Numbered from the stretch's first letter, positions 1-7,148 are shown. The stretch: 15,003 bases of DNA from Thermoplasmata archaeon (GCA_022749905.1 JAKIWU010000015.1:1-15003); one strand, 5' to 3'. A program made the numbers and translations. Notes: generated from the sequence alone by a model not told the origin.

Positions 1-1056
1 CATGTTGACGAGCGTCGTCGGAAGGCTGTAGTAGCCGAACTCGAGCGGAGTCTTCCCGAGCCCGACCGGCGAGGGCGCCTCCGCACGCGCAACGATCCCG
101 ACGAACATCATGAACATCGCGATCCCCGCGAAGAAGCCCACCGCATTGGACAGGAGGATGTTCCGCTCGCCGAGCTTCGCGAAGTCGATGATCGGCCGCG
201 CGGTGCGGAGCTCCCAGACGACGAAGAGCGCGAGAAGGACTGCGGCGAGCAGGAAGAACTCCGGCACACCAACGGGCACCCCGGCCAGCGCGTAGGGGGT
301 CCACTTCCCCCAGCCCCAGGTCGGTCCCTCGGTGAGGCCGAGCAGGAAGAACGCGATCGACGAGGCAAGGAACACCGAACCCGGCACGTCAATCGGCTGG
401 ACGAGGCGGACCCTCGACTCCCGGAGGTAGACGACGGTGAGGGCGAGCACGAGGAGGGCGATCGGGATCACGGTGTGGTAGGTGAGCTGCCACCCAAACG
501 TCTGCGTGATCCAAGCGCCGCCGAAGAGCCCGATCGACGCGCCGGCGCTGAACATCGCCGAGACGATACCCTGCGCCGCGGCTACCTTGGGTTTCGGGAA
601 CTCCTCCCCAATGAGGGCGAACGCGATCGGGAACATCGCCATGCCGACACCCTGCACCGCGCGGATCGCGATCAGCAGGTAGAGCTCGTTCGCCCGGGTC
701 ATCCCGATCGCGTCGCCGAGGTTCGGGCTGAACCCCGCGAGGGTGACGGCGACGAAGTAGACCGCGAGGATCCCGACGAGGACGCGTTTCTTCCCGTAGA
801 TGTCGCCGAGCTTCCCCGCGATCGGGGTCACGGCGACGCCGACGAGGAGGTAGGAGGAGAGGATCCACGTGATCGAACTGAGGGGCGCCCCACCGAAGAA
901 CGACTGGAATTGGGTGAGCCCTGGGATGATCATGGTCTCGACGTACGTGACCATCAGGGCGGTCGCGGAGAGGATGATCAGGACCCCTCGCGTCCGCGAG
1001 GAATCTTGGCCGGGCTCGCTGGGGGCTCCCGACGGGCTTCCGGAAAGTTCCACCAT
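1..1056 (-). CDS. MFS multidrug exporter, DHA2-like (3' end cut off by window)
   Basis: Proton-driven efflux permease of the major facilitator superfamily, probably exporting drugs or other small amphipathic compounds across the cytoplasmic membrane. 352 residues are visible, and the frame is still open at base 1. After a short polar N-terminus there are many hydrophobic segments. Family motifs are present: motif A GKLGDIYGKKR at residues 81-91, a motif B-like RAVQG at 132-136, and a motif C-like glycine-rich helix at about 171-180 followed by FGWQLTY. The extra segments after about residue 225 fit the 14-helix EmrB/QacA (DHA2) group better than 12-helix transporters. The ATG at 1056 was chosen because an upstream TTG adds only polar residues. 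No convincing Shine-Dalgarno is seen. A weak CCTTGAAGG element lies about 29 bases upstream. It follows map by 80 bases on the same strand. The substrate cannot be inferred. Confidence 0.88.
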   Translation of the reverse strand, partial: MVELSGSPSGAPSEPGQDSSRTRGVLIILSATALMVTYVETMIIPGLTQFQSFFGGAPLSSITWILSSYLLVGVAVTPIAGKLGDIYGKKRVLVGILAVYFVAVTLAGFSPNLGDAIGMTRANELYLLIAIRAVQGVGMAMFPIAFALIGEEFPKPKVAAAQGIVSAMFSAGASIGLFGGAWITQTFGWQLTYHTVIPIALLVLALTVVYLRESRVRLVQPIDVPGSVFLASSIAFFLLGLTEGPTWGWGKWTPYALAGVPVGVPEFFLLAAVLLALFVVWELRTARPIIDFAKLGERNILLSNAVGFFAGIAMFMMFVGIVARAEAPSPVGLGKTPLEFGYYSLPTTLVNM

Positions 1057-1136
1057 CCCCGGCGAGTCAGTCCGTCCCCCCCTTCAAGGCTCCGCCCGAG
1101 GGAACGAGGCGAGGTGGTTCCGGCTCCGGTCCGGGC

Positions 1137-2012
1137 CTACGTTCGGGTGAGCACCTCAGCGCCGGTCGCCGTGACGAGCACGGTGTGCTCTTCCTGCGCG
1201 ACGAGGCCGCTCCCCGCTTCCACGAACACCGGATAGCTCTGGAGCTGGCGGCGCAGGCGCTTCAATCCCTCACGTTCGCCGGCCTCGATCCATCGCGCGG
1301 TGAACGGAAGCGTGCGAAACCGCTCGAACCAGCGGGAGGCCGCCGCGTCCCCCGGACCGGGTCGCTCCCGGAAGCGCAGGATGTTTCCGAAGGGGCCGTT
1401 CCGGATGGATCCGGCGCCGTTGGTCGCGAACGGCTCGATCGCGACGACCTCCCCTTCCTCGAGCCGCTCGTCGCTCATGCCGGACGCGTTCGGGATCGAC
1501 TTGCCCGCGTGGAGGAGGTAGCGCTCGATGGTGTGCCCCGTGAGGTTCGAGATCGGCTTCAACCCCCGACGGTGGATGGCGGCTTCGATCGCCCTCGAGA
1601 GGTCGTCCACGTGGACGCCTGCGCGCACCGCGCCGATCCCCGCCTCGACGGCGTCATGCGCGGCCGCGCGCAGGTGGTCGTGCCGTCGGCCCCCGCCGAC
1701 CTCGGTCGTGATCGCGGTGTCGGCGATCGCGCCATCGAGGTGGGCGCCGACGTCGACCTTGACGAGGTCGCCCTCGCGGAAGGTTTCGCCATCGTCGGCG
1801 GAAGGGGTGTAGTGCGCGGCCTCGCTGTTCCGCGACAGGTTCGAGGGAAACGCGGGCTCCGCTCCACGCGATCGAATGAACGCTTCGATCGTTTCCGCGA
1901 CCTCGCGGCGGAGGGCGCCCGGCACGCAGGCTCGAACACCGAGGTCGCGGGCCGCGGCGCTGATCTTCCCGGCGGCGCGCCAGCGCGGCAGATCCTCCGG
2001 TCGCGGGGCCAC
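1137..2012 (-). CDS. map: Type II methionine aminopeptidase
   Basis: Metalloprotease that removes the initiator methionine from nascent proteins. It is 291 residues, the usual size for archaeal type II enzymes, and has no N-terminal extension. The five metal ligands of the pita-bread fold can be placed: Asp87 (KVDVG), Asp98 (IADTAITT), His160 (LTGHTIERY), Glu193 (AIEPFAT) and Glu275 (QEEHTVLV). His67 (AHYTP) matches the substrate-binding histidine. The insertion with an extra helical region (about 215-260) between the fourth and fifth ligands is typical of type II. The start is GTG at 2012, supported by a GGAGGT Shine-Dalgarno 5 bases upstream that overlaps the stop codon of the preceding tsaC-like gene. 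It is the third gene of the ndk–tsaC–map run and almost certainly co-transcribed. Confidence 0.95.
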   Translation of the reverse strand: MAPRPEDLPRWRAAGKISAAARDLGVRACVPGALRREVAETIEAFIRSRGAEPAFPSNLSRNSEAAHYTPSADDGETFREGDLVKVDVGAHLDGAIADTAITTEVGGGRRHDHLRAAAHDAVEAGIGAVRAGVHVDDLSRAIEAAIHRRGLKPISNLTGHTIERYLLHAGKSIPNASGMSDERLEEGEVVAIEPFATNGAGSIRNGPFGNILRFRERPGPGDAAASRWFERFRTLPFTARWIEAGEREGLKRLRRQLQSYPVFVEAGSGLVAQEEHTVLVTATGAEVLTRT

Positions 2013-2015
2013 GGT

Positions 2016-2588
2016 CTACCTCCGGAGCGTCCGTTGGGGCGTTCCATGGGTAAGGTCGAGGATCTCCGAGGGCCGACCGCGTGGCGAGGGGTGGGCGGGG
2101 AGGTAGACGGCGACCTCGCGCCCGAAGACGCGCCGCGCTTCCGCGACCGACCGCGCGGGAGGCTCGCCGTGGCGATTGGCCGAGGTCGCGATGAGGGGAC
2201 CTGCGCGGCGGGCAAGCTCCCGCGCCGTCGGGTGATCGGGAATCCGGATCCCGATGATCCCGGAAGGCCCGATCACGCGAGGAGAGAGCTCCCGCCGCGC
2301 GCGTGCGCTCGAGCGCAGGAGAAGTGTGACCGGACCCGGTAGCCGATCTCGAGCCACCTGACGGGAGAGCGGTGTGAGGTCACACCACGGTTCGATCTCC
2401 TCATACGACGAAACTGCGATCGACATCGGTCCCGACCGCGCACGTCCCTTGGCGTGATGGACGCGTTCCACCGCATCGCGGTGGGTCGCCAAGGCCCCGA
2501 GGCCCAGCAGGGTGTCGGTGGGATACACCACGAGGGCTCCCCGATCGAGAGCGCGAACCGCAGCCTCGATCGTCGAAGCCGCGCTCAC
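2016..2588 (-). CDS. tsaC: Threonylcarbamoyl-AMP synthase (YrdC/Sua5 domain)
   Basis: Makes L-threonylcarbamoyladenylate from threonine, bicarbonate and ATP, the first step of the t6A modification at position 37 of ANN-decoding tRNAs. The 190-residue protein is a single YrdC domain: YPTDTLLGLG (residues 22-31), the basic KGRARSGPMSI segment (47-57), LPGPVTLLL (83-91), IGIRIPDHP (112-120) and TSAN (135-138). It lacks the C-terminal Sua5 domain of the long form, so TsaC is the better name. The start is GTG at 2588, whose bases overlap the TGA of ndk (GTGA); the open frame continues upstream only as an out-of-phase reading of ndk. The overlap implies translational coupling to ndk. Confidence 0.92.
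   Translation of the reverse strand: MSAASTIEAAVRALDRGALVVYPTDTLLGLGALATHRDAVERVHHAKGRARSGPMSIAVSSYEEIEPWCDLTPLSRQVARDRLPGPVTLLLRSSARARRELSPRVIGPSGIIGIRIPDHPTARELARRAGPLIATSANRHGEPPARSVAEARRVFGREVAVYLPAHPSPRGRPSEILDLTHGTPQRTLRR
2018..2023 (-). promoter_or_regulatory. Shine-Dalgarno for map
   Basis: GGAGGT on the minus strand, 5 bases ahead of the GTG of map. Its last T is also the first base of the TAG stop of the upstream tsaC-like gene, so map is probably re-initiated by ribosomes finishing that gene. It is one of the few strong Shine-Dalgarno sites in the window and decides the GTG start. Confidence 0.75.
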
Positions 2589-3046
2589 ACCCACTCGTGA
2601 TCGAGCCTCGTGTAGGACTGGTACTCCCGGGGCTCGAAGTAGAGCGCGAGCTCGCGCGCCGCGGAGTCCGGCGAGTCCGAGGCATGGACAAGGTTCGGCG
2701 TGACCGCGAGGGCCAGGTCGCCCCGGATGGTTCCTGGGGCGGCGGTTTGGGGGTTCGTGGCTCCGACGAGGGCTCGCACCACGGAGATCGCCGATCGCCC
2801 TTCGATCGCCATCGCGAGGACCGGCGCGGAGGTGATGTGTTCGAGGAGCCCGTCGTAGAACGGCTTCCCCTTGTGCTCGGCGTACTGGCGCGCCGCAAGG
2901 TCCTGGGAGACACGGACGAGCTTCGCAGCCACGAGCTTCAAGCCCTTGCGCTCGAGCCGCCCGAGGATCTCCCCGGACAAGCCGCGCCGAACACCGTCCG
3001 GTTTGACCAGGACGAGGGTGCGCTCGACGACCCCTTCCGACGCCAT
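2585..3046 (-). CDS. ndk: Nucleoside diphosphate kinase
   Basis: Transfers the gamma-phosphate of ATP to NDPs through a phosphohistidine, balancing the NTP pools. It is 153 residues, the usual family length. VLVKPDGVRRG (12-22) carries the nucleotide-binding lysine. The catalytic His121 sits in NLVHASDSPDSA, followed by the conserved end YFEP (136-139). The start is ATG at 3046: a box A-like CCTTATGG is centred about 27 bases upstream and there is no Shine-Dalgarno, so the mRNA is probably leaderless. In many archaea ndk sits directly after L7Ae–S28e–L24e. Here the ribosomal operon is about 1.7 kb upstream on the same strand, separated by a methyltransferase and a nuclease, and ndk instead heads a tsaC–map unit. 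Confidence 0.96.
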   Translation of the reverse strand: MASEGVVERTLVLVKPDGVRRGLSGEILGRLERKGLKLVAAKLVRVSQDLAARQYAEHKGKPFYDGLLEHITSAPVLAMAIEGRSAISVVRALVGATNPQTAAPGTIRGDLALAVTPNLVHASDSPDSAARELALYFEPREYQSYTRLDHEWV

Positions 3047-3069
3047 CCGAGCGGGAGTCGCCGGCGGGT

Positions 3070-3077
3070 CCATAAGG
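3070..3077 (-). promoter_or_regulatory. Box A for ndk, possibly shared with the divergent methyltransferase
   Basis: The minus strand reads CCTTATGG, centred about 27 bases ahead of the ndk ATG, the spacing expected of a TATA box for a leaderless archaeal transcript. The plus strand reads CCATAAGG, so the element is nearly symmetrical. It could also start transcription toward 3110, with a leader of roughly 10 bases. The first use is well supported by spacing; the second is inference. Confidence 0.55.
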
Positions 3078-3109
3078 TCTTTTCCGACCGACGACCGGCG
3101 ACCGTCGGC

Positions 3110-3886
3110 ATGGCGGAATCCCCGCGCATCCATGCGGCGGCACGGGGCTTCGACGCGGGCGCGGAAGCCTACGAGCGGAGCCGACCGGAGTACCCGGCGG
3201 ACGCGCTCGGATTCCTCGCGCAGCGGCTTGCGATCGAACCGGGCAGGACGGTCGTCGACCTCGCGGCAGGGACCGGCAAGCTCACCCGCGGACTCCTTGC
3301 CTTCGGCCCTTCCCTGGTCGCCGTCGAGCCCTCGGAAGGCATGCGGGCGGTCTTCCATCGGTCCCTCGGGTTCGCGGCCCTCGACGGAACCGCGGAGTCC
3401 ATCCCCTTGCCCGACGGCTCGGCCGATGCGGTCGTTGTCGGACAGGCGTTCCATTGGTTCCGCGCCGCCGAGGCCCTCGAGGAGATCGCTCGGGTGCTGC
3501 GTCCCTCGGGAGGGCTCGGGCTCCTCTGGAATCGTCGGGACGAGTCCGTTCCTTGGGTCGGACAGTTCGGTGCGATCATTCGATCGTACGATCGTGGCGG
3601 GGCTCCCTCGAGCCAGGACGAGATCTGGAAGGATGCGTTCGCGCGTTCTGCGCGCTTCGGTCCGATCGAGGAGCGCTCGTTCCCCTTCGAACGCACGATG
3701 CCGAGGGACGAGCTCATCGACCGCGCCCTGTCGATCAGCTACATCGCTGCGGCATCCGACTCCGTCCATCTCGAGGTTGCGAAGCGCGTGCGCGACTCCG
3801 TTCTGGAGAGCCCCACCTTCCCGAGGGGCGAGCGCGTCCCCCTTCCGTATCGGTGCGACGCCTACGCTGCCGCGCGGACGCCGTAG
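3110..3886 (+). CDS. Class I SAM-dependent methyltransferase
   Basis: Small-molecule-type methyltransferase of the Methyltransf_11 kind (UbiE/trans-aconitate methyltransferase-like); the substrate is unknown. It has 258 residues. Motif I VVDLAAGTGKLT (48-59) forms the SAM-binding glycine loop. AVEPSEGM (71-78) gives the acidic ribose-binding Glu73. GTAESIPLPDGSADAVVVG (93-111) covers motifs II and III, followed by the typical QAFHWF (112-117) and RVLRPSGGL (128-136). The ATG at 3110 begins just before the conserved YERSRPEYP stretch (21-29). It is divergent from ndk across 63 bases, and its last 25 bases overlap the end of the convergent nuclease gene. Nothing nearby suggests a pathway. Confidence 0.88.
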   Translation: MAESPRIHAAARGFDAGAEAYERSRPEYPADALGFLAQRLAIEPGRTVVDLAAGTGKLTRGLLAFGPSLVAVEPSEGMRAVFHRSLGFAALDGTAESIPLPDGSADAVVVGQAFHWFRAAEALEEIARVLRPSGGLGLLWNRRDESVPWVGQFGAIIRSYDRGGAPSSQDEIWKDAFARSARFGPIEERSFPFERTMPRDELIDRALSISYIAAASDSVHLEVAKRVRDSVLESPTFPRGERVPLPYRCDAYAAARTP

Positions 3887-4404
3887 CGATCGGCCCGCGC
3901 ATCGCAGATCGAGCGGTACCGACAGCGCGCGCACTTCGAACGGGTCGGATCGGCCTCGCCCTCGTACGTCCGGTCGAGCGCCCTCCGCACCGCCAGCACC
4001 TCCTCACGAGCCGCCGCATCCCACGGGATGACGATCTCCCGTCCGTCCGAGTAGCGGAGGATCCCGAAGGGCGGCACGACCCCAAGCGCCTCCTCCACAA
4101 GGAGACAGTAGGCTTCGACCTGAACGCGGTGGGAGTCCGGGATCCTCCGTTCCGGGAGCGAGCGGCTCTTCCACTCCACGGGCACAACACGCCCATCGGG
4201 CCGTCGCCGGAGCTCATCGGGTTCCCCGACGAGTCGGTACCGCTCCGAGCTCAGCCGGGTGCTCCGCGTTCCCTCGTCGAGGGCGACGAGGCGGCCGTAG
4301 CGGCGCTCCTCGGAAAGCTCGCGCAACTTCCAAAGCCCCCAGAGAAGTGCGGCCCCACCGAGGACGAGCGCGGTGCCGACGCCGGGGTCCGTGAGGGCTG
4401 TCAC
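3862..4404 (-). CDS. Cas4/Dna2-like PD-(D/E)XK nuclease, C-terminal half with membrane helix
   Basis: Carries the catalytic core of a Cas4/RecB-type nuclease (DUF83-like). It has 180 residues. A predicted membrane helix lies at about 9-27 (GVGTALVLGGAALLWGLWK), then a cytoplasmic nuclease part: GEPDEL with Asp63 (motif II), VEWKS with Glu77 and Lys79 (motif III), QVEAYCLLVEE with Gln95 and Tyr99, and a C-terminal cluster Cys158, Cys161, Cys167 that would supply three of four 4Fe-4S ligands. The fourth Cys and the motif I His are in the preceding frame. The GTG start at 4404 overlaps the TGA of that frame (GTGA), so either two coupled subunits are made or one polypeptide is joined by a frameshift. 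It is convergent with the methyltransferase and overlaps it by 25 bases. No cas genes or CRISPR lie nearby. Confidence 0.78.
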   Translation of the reverse strand: MTALTDPGVGTALVLGGAALLWGLWKLRELSEERRYGRLVALDEGTRSTRLSSERYRLVGEPDELRRRPDGRVVPVEWKSRSLPERRIPDSHRVQVEAYCLLVEEALGVVPPFGILRYSDGREIVIPWDAAAREEVLAVRRALDRTYEGEADPTRSKCARCRYRSICDARADRYGVRAAA

Positions 4405-4679
4405 GGGATCCAGCCCGCCACCGAAGCGATCACGAGCAGGATTCCCACGAGGACGACCAGGAGCACAGGACCGTACCCCCAACGTGCGTGGGCGCTGAGT
4501 TCCGCGGCGCGCCGCGCGTGGTACGAACGACCGCGACCGATCGCCATGGCATCGGTCCGGTCGAGCGGCACGTTCCGCGCGTGATGTCGATACCAGTGCG
4601 CGCGCGGGCAATACGCGTACTCCGCGAGATCGCTCGCGGTGGTCCAGCCGCGACCCGGGTCGCCAGGATCGGACGCCAC
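4401..4679 (-). CDS. Cas4/Dna2-like nuclease, N-terminal half with membrane helix
   Basis: 92 residues that match the start of Cas4-like nucleases: DLAEYAYCPRAHWY (17-30) with the first FeS cysteine Cys24, then AIGRGRSYH (46-54) with the motif I His54. The protein then enters a single predicted membrane helix (70-89, GPVLLVVLVGILLVIASVAG) and stops at once with TGA. Alone it has no acidic catalytic residues, so it can only work with the following frame. The start is taken as GTG at 4679: an A/T island GTTCAAGG lies about 27 bases upstream, and an ATG two bases further up is in another frame. It lies 91 bases after L24e on the same strand, so read-through from the ribosomal operon is possible. 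A sequencing indel could also explain the split. Confidence 0.7.
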   Translation of the reverse strand: MASDPGDPGRGWTTASDLAEYAYCPRAHWYRHHARNVPLDRTDAMAIGRGRSYHARRAAELSAHARWGYGPVLLVVLVGILLVIASVAGWIP

Positions 4680-4770
4680 ATCTCGACGACGCGGCGCTCG
4701 ACCCTTGAACGTGCGCGCTCGACTGGACGATGGCGGGCCCCGAGGGGCAGGATGCCGAGCGAGCTACGGC

Positions 4771-5286
4771 CTATTCGGCCTTCTTGGCGGGTTTCGACGG
4801 CTTCTTCCGAGGACGCGCAGGTGCCGGCGCTTCGGTCGATGCAGGTGCGGCTGCCGGCTTCGACGATGCATGGGGGGCTCCCGCGGGCTTGCCCGGTTCC
4901 GCCGAGGGCTCGCTCTCCTTCGCTTGTTCGATCGAATCCGGAGAGGCAGGGGGTGCGGTCGAAGCGCTTGGCTTCCCAGGCTCCGCGTGCTCGGCTGCTC
5001 GCGCGGCGGGAGCGGGCCGCGCGCGCGCCCTCGCACCCGCAGCGCGGACCGACGATGCGCTCGACGCGGAGGGTCGCGCTGCGGCGCTCCCGCGCTCAGC
5101 GGCCCGTTCGATCTCGTGCGCGCGCGTCCACTTGAAGCGGTGACCGACGCGCCCGAGGTGGAGCTGCTGCTTGCGGCAGGAACCGGAGCAGAAGTTGAAC
5201 ACCGTCCCGTCGCGTTTCACGTACATCCTGCCGGTGCCCGGCTCGATATCGCCCGCGCAGAACGAGCACTGCCGCTTGGTGACCAT
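4771..5286 (-). CDS. rpl24e: Ribosomal protein L24e with long C-terminal extension
   Basis: Large-subunit ribosomal protein eL24. Residues 1-60 are the normal domain, with the zinc ribbon Cys7, Cys10, Cys33, Cys37 (CSFC and CSGSC) and the basic helix KWTRAHEIE. Archaeal L24e usually ends near here. This one continues for about 110 residues of Ala, Pro, Ser, Lys and Glu, ending in a basic KKPSKPAKK run, for 171 in total. The tail is low-complexity and probably disordered. It stays in frame with no stop, so it looks genuine, although its GC-rich repetitive DNA makes the exact length less certain. ATG at 5286 has GGTGG 7 bases upstream. It is the last gene of the L7Ae–S28e–L24e operon. Confidence 0.92.
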   Translation of the reverse strand: MVTKRQCSFCAGDIEPGTGRMYVKRDGTVFNFCSGSCRKQQLHLGRVGHRFKWTRAHEIERAAERGSAAARPSASSASSVRAAGARARARPAPAARAAEHAEPGKPSASTAPPASPDSIEQAKESEPSAEPGKPAGAPHASSKPAAAPASTEAPAPARPRKKPSKPAKKAE

Positions 5287-5302
5287 CGGGAATCCACCGA
5301 AC

Positions 5303-5515
5303 CTACCGGACCGAGAGCTTCCGGGCCTCGCGCGCCGTCTCCCGGAGGATCAGGACATCCCCGAGGCGGATCGGGCCGGCGACGTTGCGGGTGATGATCT
5401 TGCCGCGGTCCCGTCCGGCGAGGACGCGGACCTTCACCTGGGTCGCCTCCCCGGCCATCCCCGTGCGGCCGATCAGCTCGACCACCTCAGCGGGGGACCC
5501 CTTCTCCTCGACCAT
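5303..5515 (-). CDS. rps28e: Ribosomal protein S28e
   Basis: Small-subunit ribosomal protein eS28, an OB-fold protein near the mRNA exit region and the E site. It is 70 residues, the full family length. The C-terminal signature GKIITRNVAGPIRLGDVLIL is at 38-57 and is followed by RETAREARKL (58-67), close to the family consensus. ATG at 5515 lies 28 bases after the L7Ae stop, with a weak GAGG a few bases upstream. L24e follows after 16 bases. Order and spacing match the conserved archaeal cluster. Confidence 0.97.
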   Translation of the reverse strand: MVEEKGSPAEVVELIGRTGMAGEATQVKVRVLAGRDRGKIITRNVAGPIRLGDVLILRETAREARKLSVR

Positions 5516-5543
5516 GGTCGCCTCGGAACGCCGGCGGGAGTGC

Positions 5544-5915
5544 CTACTTCTTCAGCGTGGGGAAGGCGCGCGCGAGATCGTCGAGGATCGCCTTCCCGTC
5601 CCCCGGCTCCACGATGGCGACGGAGGCGGCGGACTTCGTGAGGCCGGCGGACTGCCCGAGTCGTTGTTTCTTCGGCACGTAAACGTACGGGATCCGCTTC
5701 TCCTCGCACAGCATCGGCACGTGAACGAGGATCTCGACCGGATCGACGTCCTCGGCCATCACGACGAGCTTCGCCTCGGCGCGCTCGCTCGATTTGGTGA
5801 CCTCGTTCGTGCCCACCCGGAGCTTCCCGGTCTCGCTCGCCAGCTGGACGAGCTGCAGGGCCTTGTCGGCGAGGTCGCTCGGGGTCTCGAACCGTACGTA
5901 GATTGGTCGCGCCAT
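5544..5915 (-). CDS. rpl7ae: Ribosomal protein L7Ae
   Basis: Kink-turn binding protein: a large-subunit ribosomal protein that is also a core component of box C/D and H/ACA RNPs and archaeal RNase P. It has 123 residues. Signature stretches are ETGKLRVGTNEVTKSSERA (RNA-contacting loop, about 28-46), LVVMAEDVDPVEI, LCEEKRIPYVYVPKKQRLG and the C-terminal AASVAIVEPGDGK. The start is placed at ATG 5915, with GAGGTG 3 bases upstream; a GTG two codons earlier is possible. It leads the L7Ae–S28e–L24e operon behind a strong box A, with a leader of about 45 bases. Confidence 0.95.
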   Translation of the reverse strand: MARPIYVRFETPSDLADKALQLVQLASETGKLRVGTNEVTKSSERAEAKLVVMAEDVDPVEILVHVPMLCEEKRIPYVYVPKKQRLGQSAGLTKSAASVAIVEPGDGKAILDDLARAFPTLKK

Positions 5916-5982
5916 TTCCACCTCGCGTCAGCGGAACCCGAAGGGTCCTCGGCTCACGGGTAGGGGCGGGCTAGGGCTGGGG

Positions 5983-5990
5983 TTATTTAG
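5983..5990 (-). promoter_or_regulatory. Box A promoter of the L7Ae–S28e–L24e operon
   Basis: The minus strand reads CTAAATAA inside CCTAAATAACC, the best TATA match in the window and a rare A/T run in this GC-rich DNA. It lies one base beyond the TAG of tyrS. It predicts transcription from about 5960, leaving a leader of about 45 bases before L7Ae, unlike the leaderless genes nearby. Confidence 0.75.
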
Positions 5991-5991
5991 G

Positions 5992-7074
5992 CTAGCGGGC
6001 GGAGCCCTCGCTCCGCCGGTCCGGGCCGTCGGCCGAGCGCTCGAAATCGGCGGAGCGCGCGGCCTCTTCGAGGGCAGGTGCGAACGGCGCGAGGAGAGTC
6101 GCAAGACCGCGGGCGACCGCTGCCTTCAGGTCCGCCGGATGGATCGCGCCCGTCTCCCAGGCGGCGAGGAACGTCTCCGCCGTCGTGAAGCTCGCCGGTG
6201 CTCCGTGCTTCGGATCGCGCTCGATCGCGATCCGGCCGCTCCATGGGAGGAGAATGTGACGCGCGATCTCGACGACCGGGTTCGCCTCGACGACCTTCGC
6301 AGGGCAGAACGCTCCGGAGATCCTCTGGGCGATCTCCTCGGCGCTCGAGGGCAGGAGGATCGCACCCGAGGGATCGGACTTCGACATCTTCGCGTCGCTC
6401 GGCGCGGCCGCGTCCATCCGACTCCCCCCCTTCAGCGAGGCGATGAGCGGCGTGTGCACGGCGACGGGGATCGGCCAGTCGTACCGGTGCGCCGCTTCGC
6501 GGGCGAGAACGTGCGCGCGGCGCTGATCCATTCCGGCGTAGGCGAGGTGGACCGGAAGCTCGAAGATGTCGGCGGCCTGCATCGCGGGATAGAACACCTT
6601 CGCGGTATCGAGCTGCGCCTCCTCCTCCGATCGACCGAGGACCGTCATCGCGCGGCGGGTCCGGGCGAGGCTCGTCGCTTTCGCAATGCGAATGACACGG
6701 GCCCAGTAGTCCGGGCTCGCCACGAGTTCGTGGGCCCATCGGTACCGAATGCGATCCCTCCGAAGGCCGAAGGCCTCGAAGACCGCCTGCATGTGCTGGC
6801 CGGCGCGGCTAATCCGGGCGAGATCCCCGCCGAGTTTCTCATTGATCCAGGCATGCCAGTCCGCAAGGAAGACGGTGAGTTCGCAGCCGGATTCGGCGAG
6901 GTCGAGCATCTTCCGGATGCAGACGAGATGGGCGATCGTGAGCCGGCCGGACGGCTCGAAGCCGATGTAGGCGCGAGGCCGTTCCGTGGTCTCGAACAGG
7001 GTCGAGAGCTCGGCCGGGGTCAGGACCTCGGCGGTCGATCGGACCACGAGGTCGACCCGAGCCGCCCGGTCCAC
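5992..7074 (-). CDS. tyrS: Tyrosyl-tRNA synthetase
   Basis: Class I aminoacyl-tRNA synthetase that charges tRNA-Tyr. With 360 residues it is the compact archaeal/eukaryotic type, without the bacterial C-terminal S4-like domain. Seen motifs: YIGFEPSG (36-43), the HIGH equivalent TIAHL (46-50), YPAMQAADIFEL (162-173) and GMDQRR (181-186) for tyrosine binding, and KMSKSDPSG (229-237). The C-terminal helical part contacts the anticodon. The GTG at 7074 was chosen because a box A (GCTATACC) is centred 26-27 bases upstream and no Shine-Dalgarno is present, which indicates a leaderless mRNA. It is divergent from the coiled-coil KaiC-like gene, and its stop abuts the L7Ae promoter. Confidence 0.95.
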   Translation of the reverse strand: MDRAARVDLVVRSTAEVLTPAELSTLFETTERPRAYIGFEPSGRLTIAHLVCIRKMLDLAESGCELTVFLADWHAWINEKLGGDLARISRAGQHMQAVFEAFGLRRDRIRYRWAHELVASPDYWARVIRIAKATSLARTRRAMTVLGRSEEEAQLDTAKVFYPAMQAADIFELPVHLAYAGMDQRRAHVLAREAAHRYDWPIPVAVHTPLIASLKGGSRMDAAAPSDAKMSKSDPSGAILLPSSAEEIAQRISGAFCPAKVVEANPVVEIARHILLPWSGRIAIERDPKHGAPASFTTAETFLAAWETGAIHPADLKAAVARGLATLLAPFAPALEEAARSADFERSADGPDRRSEGSAR

Positions 7075-7096
7075 GCGAACCGGAGGCGACGACTCG

Positions 7097-7104
7097 GGTA
7101 TAGC
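7097..7104 (-). promoter_or_regulatory. Box A of tyrS
   Basis: GCTATACC on the minus strand, centred 26-27 bases ahead of the GTG start of tyrS. This spacing puts the transcription start on or next to the start codon. Confidence 0.65.
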
Positions 7105-7148
7105 TTCCGGTCCTCGGTTTGACGGCGACCGGTCGGCAGATACCGATA

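Noticed and set aside
389..868. 159-codon minus-strand frame inside the MFS gene
   Set aside because: Out of phase with the transporter, Arg/Pro-rich, no membrane segments.
2016..3143. Longer 375-residue form of the TsaC-like protein
   Set aside because: The extra N-terminal part is an out-of-phase reading of ndk. The GTG overlapping the ndk stop gives the normal domain length.
3862..4679. Cas4-like genes as evidence of a CRISPR-Cas locus
   Set aside because: No repeat array, cas1, cas2 or effector gene is present. Standalone Cas4-like nucleases are common in archaea.
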